Source of the DNA: Garcia nutans
Taxonomy: Eukaryota > Streptophyta > Magnoliopsida > Malpighiales > Euphorbiaceae
DNA length: 64,000 nt
Assembly (NCBI GenBank): GCA_947685225.1
Contig: CANTUV010000003.1
Location: forward strand, 1,806,001 to 1,870,000
Reading direction: 5' to 3'
Positions within the stretch are counted from its first letter, which is position 1. Each line of letters starts with the position of its first letter. The notes below the pieces were generated by a model. It was given only the letters and a program-made list of their open reading frames with translations, ran no database searches and was not told the origin of the DNA. The position numbers were made by a program, and so were the translations under genes. Shown piece after piece: positions 23,622-35,973 of the stretch.

Positions 23622-25477
23622 AGTTACAAGACCAGCGACGCTCAGCTTCTGTTTCTAATTCGCAAATCACTCCAGCTCCAGCTCCAGTCACTGATATTTC
23701 TGTTTGTCGTTCTTCCTCTGGTTCTAATCCTGTCGCTTCTCCTGCTTCTCAACCGCAGTTGTCTGCTTCTCAACCGCAGCTGTCTTTGCAACTTTCAGCC
23801 CCTGCGCATGAGACAGTGTTACCACCATCTAATGTTCACTCTATGGTCACACGGTCTAAAGATGGAATACGTAAACTGAAGCATCTGTTATCACTTTCAG
23901 CGGTACAGTCCTCTCCTTTATTACCTACTTCTATTTTAACAGAACCGACATGTTTTACAGAGGCGAATAAGGTTGTAGAATGGCGAAAGGCAATGTCGGC
24001 TGAATATGATGCATTATTGGCAAATAACACTTGGTCTCTTGTTCCAAAACCAAGTAATGTTAACACCATTGGATCCAAGTGGGTTTATCGTGTTAAACTT
24101 CGCTCCGATGGCAGTTTGGAACGGTATAAAGCACGTCTTGTTGCGCAAGGATATGCACAGAAGGCAGGACAGGATTATGATGAAACATATAGTCCGGTTG
24201 TTAAACCAACTACTATTTGAACAGTAATTTCTTTAGAGACTTCCAAATGTTGGCCCATCCATCAATTAGATGTGAAGAATGCGTTCTTGCATTGTATTTT
24301 AAAAGAACAAGTTTATATGAAGCAGCCAAGGGGTTTTGTTCATCCGGATTTCCCTGATCATGTTTGTAAGTTAAACAAGGCTCTTTACGGACTTAAGCAG
24401 GCACCTAGGGCCTGGTTTGAGCGATTTACATCTTTCTTGAAACGATTGGGTTTTCATTCCAGTCGAGCAGATTCATCAATGTTTGTTTACCACAAGGGTA
24501 ACAATATTGTTGTGTTACTCTTGTATGTTGATGATATATTGTTGACTGCCTCTGCTACAGAATTGTTGACAGAACTCTTGAGTTTATTGAAAACAGAATT
24601 TGCTATGACAGATCTTGGTTTTTTGCATTATTTTCTTGGCATTTTAGTAAAGCAGAATTCCAGTGGTTTGTTTTTGACTCAATCTAAATATGCAGCAAAT
24701 TTGTTAAAGAAATCGGGCATGGAGAACGCTAAACCACTCTCTACTCCAGCAGCCATAAATGATGTGTTATCCTCTTCACCGGACAGTCCTTTGTGTTCTG
24801 AACCTTAGTTTTATCGCAGTATTGTGGGAGCTTTACAATACTTAACTTTTACAAGACCCGATATTGCTTTCGCTGTTAACCAGGTATGTCAATTCATGCA
24901 TACTCCACGAGAAAAACACTTACAGGCAGTTAAACGAATCCTTAGATACATTACAGGCACTGTTCATTTTGGTTTGCAAGTTTATAAAGGAGGTACACCG
25001 AGTTTGACTGCCTATTCTGATGCTGATTGGGCGGGTTGTCATGATACCCGTCATTCTACTACTGGATATTGTGTTTATTTTGGTAGCAATTTAGTATCCT
25101 GGTCGGCTAAGAAGCAGGCAACGGTCTCTCGTTCAAGCGCCGAGGCTGAGTATAGAGCTATGGCAAGTTGTGTTGCTGAATTAACTTGGATAAATTATTT
25201 GCTGCATGAATTAAATATCTGTTTGCAGGACAAACCAGAAGTGTTTTGTGACAATATTAGCTCCACTTATATGGCTGCCAATCCAATTCAACATGCAAGA
25301 GCAAAGCATATTGAATTGGATATTCACTTTGTTCGTGAGAAAGTAAGTGCAGGTCATTTATATGTTCATCATATTTCCACCAAAGATCAAACAGCGGATA
25401 GTTTTACAAAGGGTCTTACTGGTAGTCATTTCCAATTACTTCGCAGCAATCTTTGTGTTATGCCACACAATGATTGA
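23622..25477 (+). pseudogene. Copia-3 reverse transcriptase and RNase H
   Basis: Pol resumes right after the Gypsy-1 target duplication with the linker (QLQDQRRSAS), a repeated PQLS/SASQ stretch, then RT: GSKWVYRVKLRSDGSLERYK, SPVVKPTTI, DVKNAFLHC, YGLKQAPRAWF, catalytic YVDDILL. RNase H follows with YSDADWAG, SSAEAEYRAMA and TKDQTADSFTKGL and ends at HND. Two stops interrupt: TGA after TTI (24218, Arg in relatives, CGA to TGA) and TAG after CSEP (24806, probably CAG to TAG), both C-to-T type changes. Confidence 0.93.
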
Positions 25478-25484
25478 GGGGGGG

Positions 25485-25649
25485 TATTAGATAAGTACTA
25501 GTCATTCTGTTATTTAGAGATTAAGTTTAACTTTAGTTTAATTTTATGTTATGTATATCTGTACAACAAACTCTATCACAAATGTATTATTTTATACTCT
25601 GTAAATCAATGAGAAAGTGATCAACAATTTTGTTCATAACCATCTTACA
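25485..25649 (+). repeat. Copia-3 3' LTR (165 bp)
   Basis: Follows the polypurine tract GAGGGGGGG (25477-25484) and ends at 25649 before TATAG. Two mismatches to the 5' LTR. Confidence 0.95.
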
Positions 25650-26859
25650 TATAGATCTGAAACAAAAAAACAAAAAAAAATTATGGAACAGCCCAAATTT
25701 AATTGACAATTTCTCAAGAAAGAAAGAAAAAATGGGGCTTGCTTTTTCTATCTTCATGATCAGCTGCACTGCACAAGAGGCCTTGACTAACTATGAAAAT
25801 GGAAGAAAAGAAAGAAAACAATGTTGCTTTACTCTTAGCCATCCCTCAATTCTAAAAACATTGAAACAACCCATATATATTCTATACTAGGATTCAAGAA
25901 ATAAATCTGCTATTCAATTAAAATTCAATTTTAGTTTCGTTTTTCCAAATGTATTAATGACAATGAATAAGGATCCAATTAATCCAATGTAATTAATATT
26001 ATGATCCTAACAATAACAATAAGCACACAGATTTACATCCCCTGGAAAGAAATAATGAATCTCTTAAGTACAGCTAATTAACCATTTTAGTAGTATATTT
26101 CATCAAGTACTGATAATCTTCTTCAACTATAGGAAGATTGATGTCTAAAAGAAAATCTGTCGAATATTTGACTTGAGTTTTTAATTATATTATTTCCTAA
26201 TTATAATTAATGTTGGGATTAAACAACAGGATTAGAGGTGTTAGCTAGTCTTGACTTTGCATAGTGAAAATCTAGACTGAATCTGTAAATAAAATGGATT
26301 AGCCAAATGGATTGTAGGCTAACCTTGTTAAATTAATAAAATTCACTCTTTATTCAATACTAGATTCGCTTTTCTTATAAAAGTACATATATATTTTATA
26401 TATTGAGAGTTGACATGTTGGTTGCATGAATCAATAATGGTATATATTGAGGCACTAATTGAGTGAAAAGTTCCATTAATAGGCTAATAAAACTGCAAAT
26501 ACATTAAGTTTAGGAAAAATTATATTATAAGTCATTTTCTTTTAAATTTTTTTTTTTCAAAAATACCTTATAGTTTTTGTATATTTTTCATATACTAAAA
26601 TTATACTAGATATATAGATATAATATACATTTAGTATAATAAATGTATAGTAGATATATATATATATATATCTGAAATTGAAATATTTTTGAAAATCAAA
26701 GTTGAGAAAGTGAGTAATTTTGACATAAAAAAGAACAATGGATACTTTTTTTTTAATTTGCTAGGAAAACTCTTTAATATTACAAAAATAGCAGACTCAA
26801 ATTTTTTTAAAAATACCATATTTTTTTTATCAAATAATATCAAATATCAAAAAGTTACA

Positions 26860-27400
26860 ATGGATTTATCCTTAATATATATTGGATTTATACTTAGTAT
26901 ATGTTGAGTTTATTAAATATAAACTACAAAATTATTAATTGTTTATGTACTATAAATATATACTAACAATAATATGTCACAAAAAATAAAAACACATACT
27001 GACATGTCATATAATTATATTGAGTTTATACTTGGTATAAATAGAATTTGCACTTAGTATATAAATAATTTATTGAATAAAGATTCTTATATAAATAGTT
27101 TATATCAACATTACAAAAGGTATAAAAAGTTTTTATATCACAATTCACATCACAAAAAATAAAAACACACACTGATGTATTATGAAAATATATAAAATTT
27201 ATACTTAATATATAGAGAGCTTACACTTAATATATACAAAAGCTTATACTTAGTATATAAAAAGTTTATTAAATAGAAATCGGTATTGAAACAATTTATA
27301 TCTACATTATAAAGAGTATAAACAATTCAAATAACATCAAACACCAAAAAGCAACTATGAGCCTATACTTAATATGCATTGGGTTTATTATACACAAACG
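26860..27400. repeat. Degenerate repeats around a TTATACTTAGTATAT word
   Basis: Variants of TTATACTTAGTATAT recur about seven times (near 26888, 27029, 27052, 27199, 27224, 27248, 27364), often followed by GAGTTT or AAGCTT-like words. A longer unit starting CAAATAATATCAAATATCAA (26831) reappears near 27335. Looks like an old tandem array. Confidence 0.6.
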
Positions 27401-28166
27401 ACAAAATATATTATAAAATATACTAATAATAAACTAGTCATCAATTGAACGGAAATGGATTAATATGAAGTAGAGACTAGTTATGATTATGGCCTTCTAT
27501 ATATAATAGGCTCTCTGTAACATCCTTAGCAATTACATCTTTGTTTTGCATTTGATAAACAAGTCAAGCTCCAATTGCAGCAAATACTTGTCCCTGCACA
27601 CATAATGACTTGATTTAGAACAAAATTTAGTCAAAGTAGCTTTATGCTGATAAAGATGTGGCTATTTAAAAGTAGCAATTTTTGTGATCATCTCGTGATT
27701 TTACTTTGTGCTCATAACGTGATTTTTAATGTTGTGAGATTGTGTGAGATTTTTAGATGCAATTGAGTTTAAGGATTTGAGTGTTTTCTTTTATTTTTTT
27801 TTTATACTTTTTCGGTTTTATTGAATTTTGCTCTTCTTTATGTGTGGATATAGGCTCATGTTAAATCACATTAAATTTTTTACTCGCTCCTTTATTTTTC
27901 CGTTTGCTATTTTGTTTTCCTCAATTTATATTTCATTATTTATTTGATTATTCGCATCAAGTCAACTCATAAATATTTTTGAGATCATTTATTTCTAACA
28001 AAAAAATAAGAATCCAATAAAAGACCAATACAAATTAATAGTTTTGACAAAACCCATCAGACCAGCAGATAATTGTAATCTTAGGCAGCAGATGTCAATT
28101 AAAATAAATCTTAGGCTGCATATAAAATAAATCTTAGGCTGCAGATATCAACTTTAATTCAATGGC

Positions 28167-28210
<44 letters not shown>
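28167..28210. repeat. (AAT)n microsatellite
   Basis: About 14 uninterrupted AAT/TAA triplets. Confidence 0.95.
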
Positions 28211-28211
<1 letters not shown>

Positions 28212-29113
28212 CTTAATTTTGAACAAATATACAGCAAAATAGCATAAAAATAATCCTAACGTAGTATATAAAAACTAGCAAAACAACACAAAGAACTATC
28301 AATAAATAAACGATAAAAACCTTTAATAATTTTGACACTCCCACATCAGAATAGTCAATCATCTTCATCCTATTAGACTAGAGTATTCTCCTTTAGACAT
28401 TAAAGAGGACGAAATCACCATTTTTCAAGTGAAGAGGAGGAGGATTCTTCCCATTATTGAACAGATACCTGGCTACAGGTAGCATTGAAGGAGAATTCGT
28501 ATTTTTGATTCCTTAAGCTAGCAACATAAAAATTGAATAAAAAATCATGTTCTCCATAATTGATTGATATAAAAAGAAATCATAAACGTTTATAAATAAA
28601 GACTTCCTTTCCATCCATTTTTCTTCAACTTTTCATAGTAAATTCTTCAACAACTCATCACATATGCTGATAGTGCAAAATCTGATTGGTAAAGGAAAAA
28701 AATCACAAAATGGACACATACCGCTTAGAAAAATTAAAAAACTCATCTCTACAAAAGAGCAAATGTTTATATTTGCTACGAGATTTGAACGAAGAAGCTC
28801 ACCTCTCTCTCTTTCTCTTTGCTAGACTGCGAGAAAATTGTTGAGCTAAATATGGTCCTGCAAGTGCACGTATAACAATCAAATAATATAGTGATAAGTA
28901 GAATGTCGATCCCACGATGAAGGGTTATTCAAGTAACAAATAATTAAATTATTTAATATTTAAAAAACAAATAAATTTTAGGAAAACCTATTTAATGAAA
29001 CTAAAACTAAATAGGATTATACTCTTTAATTGATTACCTATGGTTTTTCTAAGGTATTAACTCAATTCTATTTTCTTTTATTTATTGGTAAATCTTTCTA
29101 AATAAAGTTATAG

Positions 29114-31953
29114 TATAACACCCTTATACCCTATAAACATATAATACATACACCCAGTATATGTAAAATACACATACACAGTATAAAAATGTCTTAACCC
29201 GGTTCATAAAAATTTTTTATTTACCAAATTAAAATCTTAAATACTTTAATATATATATATAGTAAATAAATTATTCTTTATTAATTATAGGTTCTAAAAT
29301 AGTATTTTATATGAAAATCTATGAAAAAATTCGCTAGAGTTTTATCCGTAAACAGAACATCTCAAAAATTCAACATTTCACAACCTGCAAAAGAAACACT
29401 CCCAATAAAATAAATTACACATTTTCCCAAATACTTCTCAATCTCTCCATATTTCCTCAAAACATTTTATGCATATACATATATATATATATATATATAT
29501 ATCAAAATACATATAAAACCCTTATTATACAATTTATCCAAAATATTCCTTACAATTTATAATATATACTTCAAAAATATAACATAATACACATAATATC
29601 AAAATGTACTATAATATAATATATACATGTTGGCAAATGTCTCTGATCTTGGTGCACCAAAAATCTATTCAACAATTAGCCTCAAATCTAGACCCAACTT
29701 GGTCTAGAAACACTGCTCAACCGGATTATCCCTGTTACCTGCGCTATGAATTACAATCGGGCTAAACTAACTTTGATAATATTAAAACTATAAAACAATG
29801 CCGATGCAAAATGCTTTTACATGATGTTACACAATGTAGTACTCAATTTCACATTAAAACACATCATTTAGTCATTTTACGATTCACATAAGAACAAACA
29901 CAAGCATGAACCCAAATGATCTAATATGTTATTCAAATTCCAGAGTTACTGTTTTAGTCCAAATTGACACCAAGTGTGTAGCTCCGAAGACAAATCAAAG
30001 TAACGCTCAAAAGCTAGACTCGAAGGCAAATCATATTACAGTGACGCCAAACGTCTATTCTGAAGGAAAATATTAAGGATAACCTCATAGGCATGTCACT
30101 AAACACAAAACTCTGAAAATTGAATAACTTATTAGGTACACAATTATTTCATATTTCCCATCATCAATTTTCTTTCTCATTTTCCATAATTAACTAGGCT
30201 TATTGTCTCCTTTCTCATTATCAATTAGCCACATTGCCTAATTTTCTTATTATCAATTGCGCACATTGCTTTATTTTCTCATTCATATCAATGTCAATTC
30301 ACTTTAATACATCATATTTCTTCACTTCATCACAATGCATACACATTTCTCATCACAAACACATCACCCAAATATTTTGGATTACTTTTACATAATTCAT
30401 ATAAATCACATTTTATGCAATTTAGCTAATAATAATGGTTTTTCATAATGCATTTAATGCATACATAACAAATCACATACCATAGCACAATGTTCATGAA
30501 TGTTCAATATATCAAATAGCTTAACACATTTTTTTCATCCAAAACATGTTAGGCCAAAATTAATGCAAACATATCTCATTTCTCAAAAGTTTGTACTTAC
30601 CCTAAAAATCACTAAAAAAAACAAGCTCAAAATCAACATTCAACTTTCCTTTTCAAGTTGCCCTTCAATACTAGGGTTGGGCAAATCATCTCTCCTTAAT
30701 GTTTATACACAATGTGATCAAATACAATCATTTAATTTCACATTTTATGGCATTACAAGCATCAAACCTTAATTAAATATCACTTTAATCAAAACCCCAA
30801 AATTAGGCCTAACCTTTCTTTAACTTTGGAAAATCATATTAAACCATTCAAATTGGTGTTTTAAATTTATTTATAATATAAAAAAGTATATTTTAACCTG
30901 TTTAAACCAATTACATTAGTTAAACACATGTTTTTGTTCAAAATTATAAAATGGCATAACTTTCACCAATGACGGTTCTTCAATTCAACTCATTTCAATT
31001 ATCAAACAAATATTATTTCCATCACTTATATCATTAAATATCGTGTTTTAAACATTAAAATAAATCAATTCATCATACTTTGAAAATTAACTTTCCAAAA
31101 CCCTAAATCAACACTTCATCATCCAAACTCTATCCAAACTTAACCAAATCTATCATTTGATTTTAAAATCCTTATTTATACTTCAAAACAACACATTTGA
31201 AATCAAATTGCACAATTAAAACTCATGAATTAACAAACCCAAAAGTTCCATAACCCTAAATTCTCTCCCTTCATCAAACTTCACTCAAACTCAACTATTT
31301 CTTCAATCCAACCTTAAAATCATTATTAACTAAGCAAAATAACTTCATATACACCAATTCTAACAATTAAATAATACTACTTCAAAATTCCAAATAAAAA
31401 ATATTCTAAATTTTATGAAAATCCAAGGAAAGAAGTTAGGGAACTTACTAATTCAAGTGAAAAACTCTAAAACTTGACTCCAAAAATTGAAAGTCTTTCA
31501 ATTTTTGGAGCGTAGAAGAAGAAAAATCTCCTCTCTTGAAGTTATGGAGGTTCAACCCAGAAGAAGGAAGAAGAAGAAGAAGAAGATAACTCAAATATTT
31601 TCTCATTCCATCCGCTGTCATCTTAACCATATATATATATATATATAATATTTTTATTATATTTCTAATTAATTAATTAATTAAAATAATAATTTTCCTC
31701 TTTCATTCAAAAATAAATTATTTTTGAATTATTTAAATAATTTTAATTTCCAAAATATATTTACAAAAATATCATTTGACCTTTGACTTTTGACTTTTAA
31801 AGTGTTGATTTTTATATACTTTATGTATATTTTATATATATTTCACATATACATTCTATTTTCTCACTTAAAATCCTTTCATGTTTCATTTAAATTATTT
31901 GTTTAATTTATTCAATTTAATTTTAATTAATTTTAAAAATTAGGGATGTTACA
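29114..31953 (-). repeat. Gypsy-3 3' LTR (2,840 bp)
   Basis: Contains the closing inverted repeat seen in Gypsy-1: GTTATTCAAATTCCAGAGTT (29928-29947) with AACTCTGAAAATTGAATAAC (30109-30128), 18 of 20 pairs. The double hairpin near 29736-29770 is decayed. Three degenerate copies of a GCACATTGCC word lie near 30200-30260. Confidence 0.8.
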
Positions 31954-34900
31954 ATTTTCTTTTCCTAAAGAAAATTTCGTTCTTAAAATTATCCAGTACC
32001 ATAATAAATCATTTAAATCAAAATATAATCTTAAAATCTCTTATGAAATTAATTATCTCATCAAATAATTATTTCATCAAATTACATAATTTCTACAATT
32101 TTCCCTTAGGATCATTCTCAATTACCTTTTCACAATTTCATAATTCATCATTATACTTTCTATTTAATCCAACAATCACAATAAATTATAATATCTTTAA
32201 TCAAATTGTCATTAGACAAAATTAATTCATCTCTTTAGTATATATGCACCACACATCTATTACACTCAAAATATTTGATTACTTCATTATTTTAAAAATA
32301 TACTCTCATAACCTTAAATTCAAATGTTAGTAACTTATATTTTAACAATGACTACTCCATCATCATGGTCATTTCCGGGATTGTATCTCTGTTTAATTAC
32401 CACCTTACTTATATTTATAAATAGTTATTTATAAAAACCACAAATAATAACAACTCTCAATTCCAATTAATAAATCTTAACATAAAAATTTTGCACATCT
32501 TCACTTTAATCCTACTCTTTATATAACTACCACATATAAATTTAATATCACCATTATACAACAACAAAATCTTATTTCCTTATTAAGATTCATTCCCAGA
32601 TATTATTCATCAATCCAACATATATATATATATTCATTCCAATTATACTATAATTAATATTTTCTCTTATAATTATTTTCAATTAATATAACTTAGCTCC
32701 TTTCATATGCATATACATATTAGAACACTGCATTATGCACATTGTCATATATCTTTCATACTCTTAATATAATTACATACATTGAATTTCAATAATTACT
32801 TGTAAACTTATTACATTCCAGATCAATTGATATAATTATCGCAATATGACAATCACAACTTTATTCTATTCTGACCAACCTTTAGCCTATTTTAAAAATC
32901 ATCATCTTGTTTCAATTCATGGCCTAACTTTATTAGGTCAAACTTATTCTCGAATCTTAATTCGCTGCGAATTCATCATTATAAATAATATTCATTTTCC
33001 CTAGTATCATTCACTTTAAATATCATTTTCATCAACTTATTCATTTTATATTATTTTCAAACACATTAAATATAACTCTTACTCACATTTTATAATTCCT
33101 CTCATTTATCATTTTCTCACATTTCTTATGGTTACCATATTTACAAAATCACTTTCCTTACACACCATTATAACTCATCATATTTTCACAATTCTCTTAT
33201 GTTTCTACACTATCTATGTTCATAAATAAATTTCTAACATAAGGTTATGAGTCCAACTGTACCAACCACAAATCTTGCTTGTATGTCATGAAGCAAAACT
33301 ATCAATCTCACTAAATGGATTTCATAGTTGTATCATCTTAAGCCCACGCCTGTGGGTTACAAATAAACACCGCCTTCATTACAATCGTTTCTCAAATAGT
33401 TCTTATCTCGATACTAGGCCCATGTCTCAATGGTCACACTCCCGTGGCATTCCAAAATCATATTTTTGCTCTTTAAACTCTTACTACATGAAGAGTTAAT
33501 GCATATCAACTCTGTTTTAAAATAAGGTACCCTTATCCACTTGTTCTTATTAGTCTAAACACATGATCCATCAACAACTCATATATTTATCAATTCGTAT
33601 ACCAATTTTATACAATTATTCAACAAAAACTCCCTTTTCAATTTTAAAATCCATTTACCAATTATATCTCAATTTATCTAACAATTTTTTTTTTACCAAT
33701 TTCTCCTTCTTAAATCAAATAAGTAATTACATATGGTTACAAACAAACACTAATACTTCAATAACACTTTTTAATATTTTTAAGTGATCAACTCAATATT
33801 TGATCACTTTCACATTACATCACATTGTCACAATTTTCCAGGTGATCAACCTTATCATGATCACCTTCACCTCACAAGTTTATATTATTTCACATTTTAA
33901 ACATTTCTCATATTTTTAAATCATCCACATATAAATTCATAAGTCACATTCATAATGTAACTTACTTTTCACATTTTCTTACATATCACACTAGTATCCA
34001 TATTGGACAACTCACCGCACATTTCATATACATGTATATACACAATCACACAATTATACTCAATTTCTCATTTACACCCAATCTATATAAATTTAACATT
34101 CATTACAATTCATAGATTATTATCACTTCTCATTCTTATAATATTATTTAGGTCATTTTCCAACTTTCCCCATCTTATATATTAAATAAATTATCCTTAT
34201 TCAAAATTTTTTTTCACACTTTACATAAATCTTAGTCACATTTCCAATGTGACTTCTCTCTCACATTTTTCATATATTTACCATACTCTTCATATTCATT
34301 TTCATCACTACCAATCAACTTACCTAATGAAACTCATTTTCACTTTCTAATAATTTCTCTTTATTTTATATCCAGCTTCTATACTATCAACCACATTACA
34401 CATTACATGATACTTTCATAAACAATATAACTCATTTAAAATTACTTACATGCTCATTAAATATTAAACCATCAATATATAAGTTCATCAAAATTTTCTT
34501 ACAACTTTAAATTTCCAGCTTACTACTTTGCTTAAACTTCATTCTATTAATCTCATTTTCAGCATCTAACTTTATAAACATTATCTATATATTAATATAA
34601 CATCAAAACACATCACTTTCACAATTATGTAAACCCATTTCAAAAATTCAAATTTTACATAATGCAACTAACAACATGAACCTCACCAAATCTCATCCAT
34701 GTCATATTCCCAATCTTATGATCATAACATTTACATTTAAACAACACTAATTCATTTCATTACAATTATTAACATCATCCATTTAGATACCCTAATTTTA
34801 CAAACTCAAACTCTAAATCATGCATCATTTTTCAATAATAAATAATCCGCTATTACATACCATTTCTCTCTTTGATCTTTAATTATGAATTTTTTGTTCT

Positions 34901-35973
34901 AAATTATTAAAAACTTCATATTTCTTCTTCATACTTCTACCCATTTGTATATAAATTTTCATAAATTTTCTTATTCATTTATCTCATGAAATTAATTTAT
35001 TACTCACTTACACAAAAATGCATGACTTCCTCAGTTTCATGTCAATCTCACTTTTTAATTTTTATATTCCTCACCATTTCTTTATAAAATATTGTAAACT
35101 TTTAACCACATGCACTTGACACATATGTGAACTTATATTTAAAATTTTAGATTTTTCCAAGTTGATTTACTACATTGAAAAATTAAGTCTTTCAAACCCA
35201 CATAATCTGTCTCTTTAATAATTCCTTAGACAGCACCCGGTTATCCATTTTTTTCCAGATACCACACCTTTATAAAAATTCATAAAATTTTAACCATATA
35301 TTCTAGGAATACATATGATATTCTGTATAAATGTTTAAATTTTTCTGGGTTGGTTTTCCATAGTTTTTAAATACGTTTCTCAATTTCTACAGATTCTGAG
35401 TTGCTGGAACTGCTCCAACAATCTGTGTTCTTCTATTTTTCTTAAGTAGTAATTCATCTGCAAAAATTATGAAATTTTATACATTGGATTCTAACATATA
35501 AAAAAACTTTTCATTAAATTTTCAAGCTCATCCAAAATTCCTAGATTTGCCCAAAATTTCAAAGAGTATAACTTTGCAGGATACATATAGAATTTTTCTA
35601 TGACTATCATGCCCATTTCTTATACTTTTTATTTCATATCTTAAATCATTTCCTAAATTATTTTTCTTAATCTCACTTATTAATCAGTTGAATTAGCTAT
35701 GAATCTTAATTTCAAGTAAAAGTTCCAAAAATTCTTAATCCATAATCTCTAGAATGACGCTTCCACTGCATCATTTTGATCTATGCAACCCAAATGTCAT
35801 CTCAACTCATATCCGTTACATCAAACGGATATTGCCACATCATGGATAAGATAAAATGTCAGTGGCAATGCATGTATCACCATTTAAAATCATATTTAAA
35901 ACCCATGTTTTTCCTTCTCTAAAAACCCATCTAGGTCGAGAACCTTAAACCTAGATTCTGATACCAAAATAAA
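31954..35973 (-). other. Gypsy-3 interior, no coding content
   Basis: Four kilobases of AT-rich DNA whose longest frames are 60-75 codons and show no gag or pol motif on either strand. Just inside the left LTR, AATTTCGTTCTTAAAATT (31973-31990) is a decayed version of the palindrome that precedes the polypurine tract in Gypsy-1 and the young element at 48627-58513. Either coding sequence has decayed beyond recognition or the element was always non-autonomous. Confidence 0.6.
35954..35966 (-). other. Gypsy-3 primer-binding site
   Basis: Minus-strand TGGTATCAGAATC, seven bases inside the right LTR; matches the initiator tRNA-Met site over its first ten bases. Confidence 0.7.

Larger units (their letters stand above)
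15818..25649 (+). mobile_element. Copia-3: recent Ty1/Copia insertion in the subtilase, carrying Gypsy-1
   Basis: LTRs at 15818-15982 and 25485-25649 are each 165 bp and differ at two positions, so insertion is recent. The duplication TATAG flanks it (15813-15817, 25650-25654). Removing the element restores CAG|ATCTATATTGTG, an intron acceptor running into the YIVYLGSL codons, which confirms the site. Without Gypsy-1 (18629-23616) and its GGTTC duplication the element would be about 4.84 kb. Gag-pol is in one orientation (plus) with two frameshifts and two stops. Confidence 0.95.
12971..25842 (-). pseudogene. Cucumisin-type subtilase (S8) pseudogene, ten exons, split by Copia-3
   Basis: Exons on the minus strand, by splice signals and homology: 1) 25842-25744 signal peptide; [Copia-3]; 2) 15817-15728 (YIVYLGSL, inhibitor I9 propeptide); 3) 15651-15557; 4) 15476-15230 with catalytic Asp (GVIDTGILPES); 5) 15093-14595 with catalytic His (DGHGTQ, usually GHGTH) and the oxyanion Asn (AGNSGP); 6) 14521-14424; 7) 14314-~14113 protease-associated domain; 8) 14017-13906; 9) 13822-13609; 10) 13510-12971 fibronectin-III-like end (HRTVTNVGLA). 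The family are secreted plant serine proteases. Exon 9 reads stop-TSMAC: Gly of GTSMAC is replaced by TGA (13714-13712) just before the catalytic Ser. Frameshifts lie near 13320 (before DLNYPSM) and 13030 (before RSPIIVHTF), and exon 1 lacks a clear GT donor. Non-functional. Confidence 0.92.
25843..28857. other. Upstream flank of the subtilase and AT-rich intergenic DNA
   Basis: No coding evidence. A TATATAT at 25873-25880 lies about 30 bases before the subtilase ATG on the minus strand, rather close for a TATA box that must leave room for a 5' UTR. The rest holds the degenerate repeats listed separately, three short copies of AATCTTAGGC near 28077-28140, and a pyrimidine-rich tract near 28801-28830. 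Confidence 0.5.

Noticed and set aside
25871..25882. TATA box for the subtilase
   Set aside because: It would leave almost no 5' UTR before the ATG at 25842; AT-rich context makes chance matches common.
31954..35973. Hidden pol in the Gypsy-3 interior
   Set aside because: I looked on both strands for RT, integrase and protease motifs and saw none; frames do not exceed about 75 codons.
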